From: Candidatus Omnitrophota bacterium
GTDB taxonomy: Bacteria > Ratteibacteria > UBA8468 > MWAK01
Direction of reading: 5' to 3'
Assembly: GCA_026387085.1 (NCBI GenBank)
Contig: JAPLMK010000085.1
Span: 1-21,972 of the forward strand
Length of the DNA: 21,972 nucleotides
Below the pieces are notes generated by a model that saw only the letters and a list, made by a program, of their open reading frames with translations, was not told where the DNA came from and ran no database searches. Positions 20,513-21,972 of the stretch are shown piece by piece (position 1 is the stretch's first letter; every line of letters begins with the position of its first letter). The position numbers and the translations under genes were made by a program.

Positions 20513-21344
20513 AATTTCCGGGCGGATAACTGAATTGGCGCGGGAGGCAAACTTCATTTTTCCGGGAGTCCTCATCCGGCTGATTGACCGGGCTGTTAAG
20601 CGCGAAGAGAATCCGCTTGCCAAGCAGGCGCTCGGAGCAATCCTTACTAACATCCGCTTGGCAAAAAAGATGCCCCTGCCTCTTTGTCAGGATACCGGGC
20701 TGGTTGAGGTCTTCCTGGAAATCGGCAGCGAGGTTAGAATCAACCTGAAACCTTTTTCCTGCCTGGAAGACGTTGTTTCGGAAGGGGTGGCGGATGCCTA
20801 CCAGAAATATTTTCTGCGCCTTTCCGTGGTGGACCCGCTGACCAGGAAGAACACCGGCAATAATGCGCCGGCCCTGGTGCACGCCCGGCTGGTTTCCGGC
20901 AACAAGATAAGAATTCATTTGCTGGCCAAGGGTTTCGGTTCGGAAAACATGGGAAAGGTAATAAATCTTGCACCCGGTTCCGGCTGTTTGGATATTGAGG
21001 ATTTTGCCGTGAAGTGTATGGAAGAAGCAGGAAGCCGACCCTGCCCGCCGGTATTTATCGGTGTCGGAATCGGCGGCACGATGGAAAAAGCGGCGTTGCT
21101 GGCGAAAGAGGCGCTGCTTTATCCGGAAGAGTTGACCGTACCGAATAAAGACAAAGAATTGCGGACGCTGGAACAGAACGTCTTGCGCCGGGTAAACAAA
21201 TCAGGCATCGGACCGGCCGGCCTGGGCGGCAAAAACACCGCCCTGGCGGTTAAAGCCAAGAAATTTCCCACCCATATCGCCGGACTCCCGGTAGCCGTCA
21301 ATATCTCCTGCTGGGCCCTGCGCGTTGCCCACGGAACGATTTAA
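20487..21344 (+). CDS. Class I fumarate hydratase, alpha subunit
   Basis: A 285-residue alpha (N-terminal) subunit of an oxygen-sensitive iron-sulfur hydro-lyase of the fumarase/tartrate dehydratase class; fumarase is most likely (fumarate to L-malate). Three Cys residues fit the 4Fe-4S ligands: Cys67 in LCQDTG, Cys186 in CPPVFIGVGIGG and Cys275 in NISCWALR; IGPAGLGGKNTALAV is the conserved core block. Two ATGs stand together at 20487 and 20490. It overlaps DUF502 by 26 bases and meets the NYN gene tail to tail (stops overlap in TTAA at 21341-21344). A beta subunit, needed for activity, does not follow in this window. Confidence 0.9.
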   Translation: MMRQVKASEISGRITELAREANFIFPGVLIRLIDRAVKREENPLAKQALGAILTNIRLAKKMPLPLCQDTGLVEVFLEIGSEVRINLKPFSCLEDVVSEGVADAYQKYFLRLSVVDPLTRKNTGNNAPALVHARLVSGNKIRIHLLAKGFGSENMGKVINLAPGSGCLDIEDFAVKCMEEAGSRPCPPVFIGVGIGGTMEKAALLAKEALLYPEELTVPNKDKELRTLEQNVLRRVNKSGIGPAGLGGKNTALAVKAKKFPTHIAGLPVAVNISCWALRVAHGTI

Positions 21345-21865
21345 ATCTCTTTTTCTGCCCAGATTTTACGCAGTTCCGATTCAATCTGGCGCTGGCGGTC
21401 CGGAGGCAGGGAATACTTGCTTTTCTGGGTTTTGTCCGGGGAAAAGGCCTTCTCGATAAATCCGGCCGGGTCAAGCGTGGCGCAACGGTGCCTTTTGGCA
21501 AAACGCTTAACTTCGCCATCGGCGCTGACCACGGTGATATCCGCGGGATTGCTGCTTTCCGTAATCAGTTCTTCCATAACCTGGTCGGCGGTTGTGCCGC
21601 GGGAAAAGACGGTTTTTATTCCGGCTGGGACGGGTGAAGGAGCGGGATAACCGTTTGATTGTGTCCGGAAGTGCGCCGGAAACGGCTCGGCTTTAGGGCC
21701 GTCAAAAACAACCGTAATTCTGCTTTTGCCGGTAACCCAGCGCCGGGAGAATTCCGCCAGAAACTTCAGGAGCGCTTCCCGGCCGTTTGCCAGCCCCTTA
21801 TGCTCTTCCGATTGCAGAAAATCAACCTGCCGGATAAGGTTATAACCATCAATTAACCAATGCAT
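21341..21865 (-). CDS. NYN-domain (YacP/Rae1-like) ribonuclease
   Basis: A 174-residue PIN/NYN-fold protein of the YacP group. It opens with MHWLIDGYNLI (Asp6, first acidic metal ligand), continues with ITVVFDGPK (Asp) and ITVVSADGEVKRFAKRH (acidic third site), the three-point acidic pattern of the fold. In Bacillus the related Rae1 cleaves mRNA on the ribosome; the same role here is only a family guess. GGAGGG in the C-rich repeat upstream serves as its ribosome binding site before ATG 21865. Its stop overlaps the fumarase stop. A conserved basic tail (KSKYSLPPDRQRQIESELRKIW) follows the domain. Confidence 0.85.
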   Translation of the reverse strand: MHWLIDGYNLIRQVDFLQSEEHKGLANGREALLKFLAEFSRRWVTGKSRITVVFDGPKAEPFPAHFRTQSNGYPAPSPVPAGIKTVFSRGTTADQVMEELITESSNPADITVVSADGEVKRFAKRHRCATLDPAGFIEKAFSPDKTQKSKYSLPPDRQRQIESELRKIWAEKEI

Positions 21866-21870
21866 TTAAG

Positions 21871-21907
21871 CCCCTCCCTCCCGCGCCCTCCCCGCCAGGG
21901 GGAGGGG
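21871..21907. repeat. C/G-rich palindrome upstream of the NYN gene
   Basis: CCCTCCCC (21886-21893) pairs with GGGGAGGG (21899-21906) around a 5-base loop, and a second C-rich copy lies at 21871-21882. No T-run follows in the direction of the neighbouring genes. It lies in a gap of 64 bases between two minus-strand genes and also carries the NYN ribosome binding site. Confidence 0.45.
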
Positions 21908-21929
21908 AAATTATTTACGGCGTGAAGCA

Positions 21930-21972
21930 TTACAACCGCGGGAGATAGGTTTTAATCTCGTAGTCGGTTACC
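21930..21972 (-). CDS. 3' end of a gene, possibly glutamine synthetase
   Basis: Only the last 13 codons and stop are in the window (product ends VTDYEIKTYLPRL). The pattern 'VT.WE...YL' followed by a stop recalls the C terminus of type I glutamine synthetases. The piece is too short to be sure, and the rest lies beyond the right edge. Confidence 0.4.
   Translation of the reverse strand, partial: VTDYEIKTYLPRL

Noticed and set aside
1..21972. CRISPR array, rRNA or riboswitch
   Set aside because: No regularly spaced repeats of CRISPR length, no rRNA-like sequence, and no leader that I could match to a known riboswitch.

Overview
The window looks like a bacterial chromosome fragment of moderate GC, mostly 50-58% in the rows I counted, with an AT-richer stretch at about 9.1-13.4 kb. 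Shine-Dalgarno sites, sigma70-type promoters and a tRNA without an encoded CCA all point to Bacteria. A large secreted GH123/DUF4091-type protein, amidohydrolases and sugar isomerase-like enzymes, an OmpH/Skp chaperone and a LysM protein suggest a Gram-negative, probably uncultured polysaccharide-using lineage (PVC/Omnitrophota-like is a guess; nothing here fixes the phylum).

Layout. (1) 1-2407: a truncated amidohydrolase and a sugar isomerase/epimerase-like enzyme on +, facing a second amidohydrolase on -. (2) 2511-6522: a two-gene - strand operon for a large secreted glycoside-hydrolase-like protein and a smaller secreted protein that share a beta-sandwich module. (3) 6523-7140: promoter, hairpin, a 56-residue secreted-peptide ORF, and a 40-bp fragment of tRNA-Arg. 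(4) 7141-10247: a - strand operon for a GNAT acetyltransferase, a DUF2062 membrane protein, and a fusion of a membrane methyltransferase with a PIG-L deacetylase. (5) 10458-13302: a tightly coupled five-gene ABC-2 transporter operon. (6) 13398-15802: OmpH/Skp, a small secreted protein, a zinc-finger anti-sigma factor and its ECF sigma factor, all on -. (7) 16073-16147: an intact tRNA-Arg(CCT) on -. (8) 16286-17605: a small unknown gene and a LysM/coiled-coil protein, divergently transcribed from clear promoters. (9) 17695-21344: a + strand run of phoH, ybeY, a diacylglycerol kinase-PAP2 fusion, DUF502 and a class I fumarase alpha subunit. (10) 21341-21972: a NYN-domain RNase-like gene and the last codons of what may be a glutamine synthetase, both on -.

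The most interesting structural signal is that 40 bp of the tRNA-Arg(CCT) gene, running from its anticodon loop to the end of the acceptor stem, recurs in the same orientation exactly 9,065 bp away at 7009-7048 (38/40 identical). This is the geometry left when an integrating element enters the 3' half of a tRNA gene. Two phased TGGTCACAAA repeats lie just inside the intact-tRNA end, as integrase arm sites would. No integrase is present, so 7.0-16.1 kb may be a decayed or in-trans-mobilised island carrying systems (4)-(6). This is an inference and not proven.

Functionally, regions 4-6 are envelope-oriented: lipid or glycan tailoring by acetyl transfer, deacetylation and methylation; ABC-2 export or envelope remodelling; periplasmic chaperoning; and an ECF/anti-sigma sensor. 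Region 9 combines RNA maturation (PhoH, YbeY) with lipid carrier phosphorylation and dephosphorylation (DgkA-PAP2).
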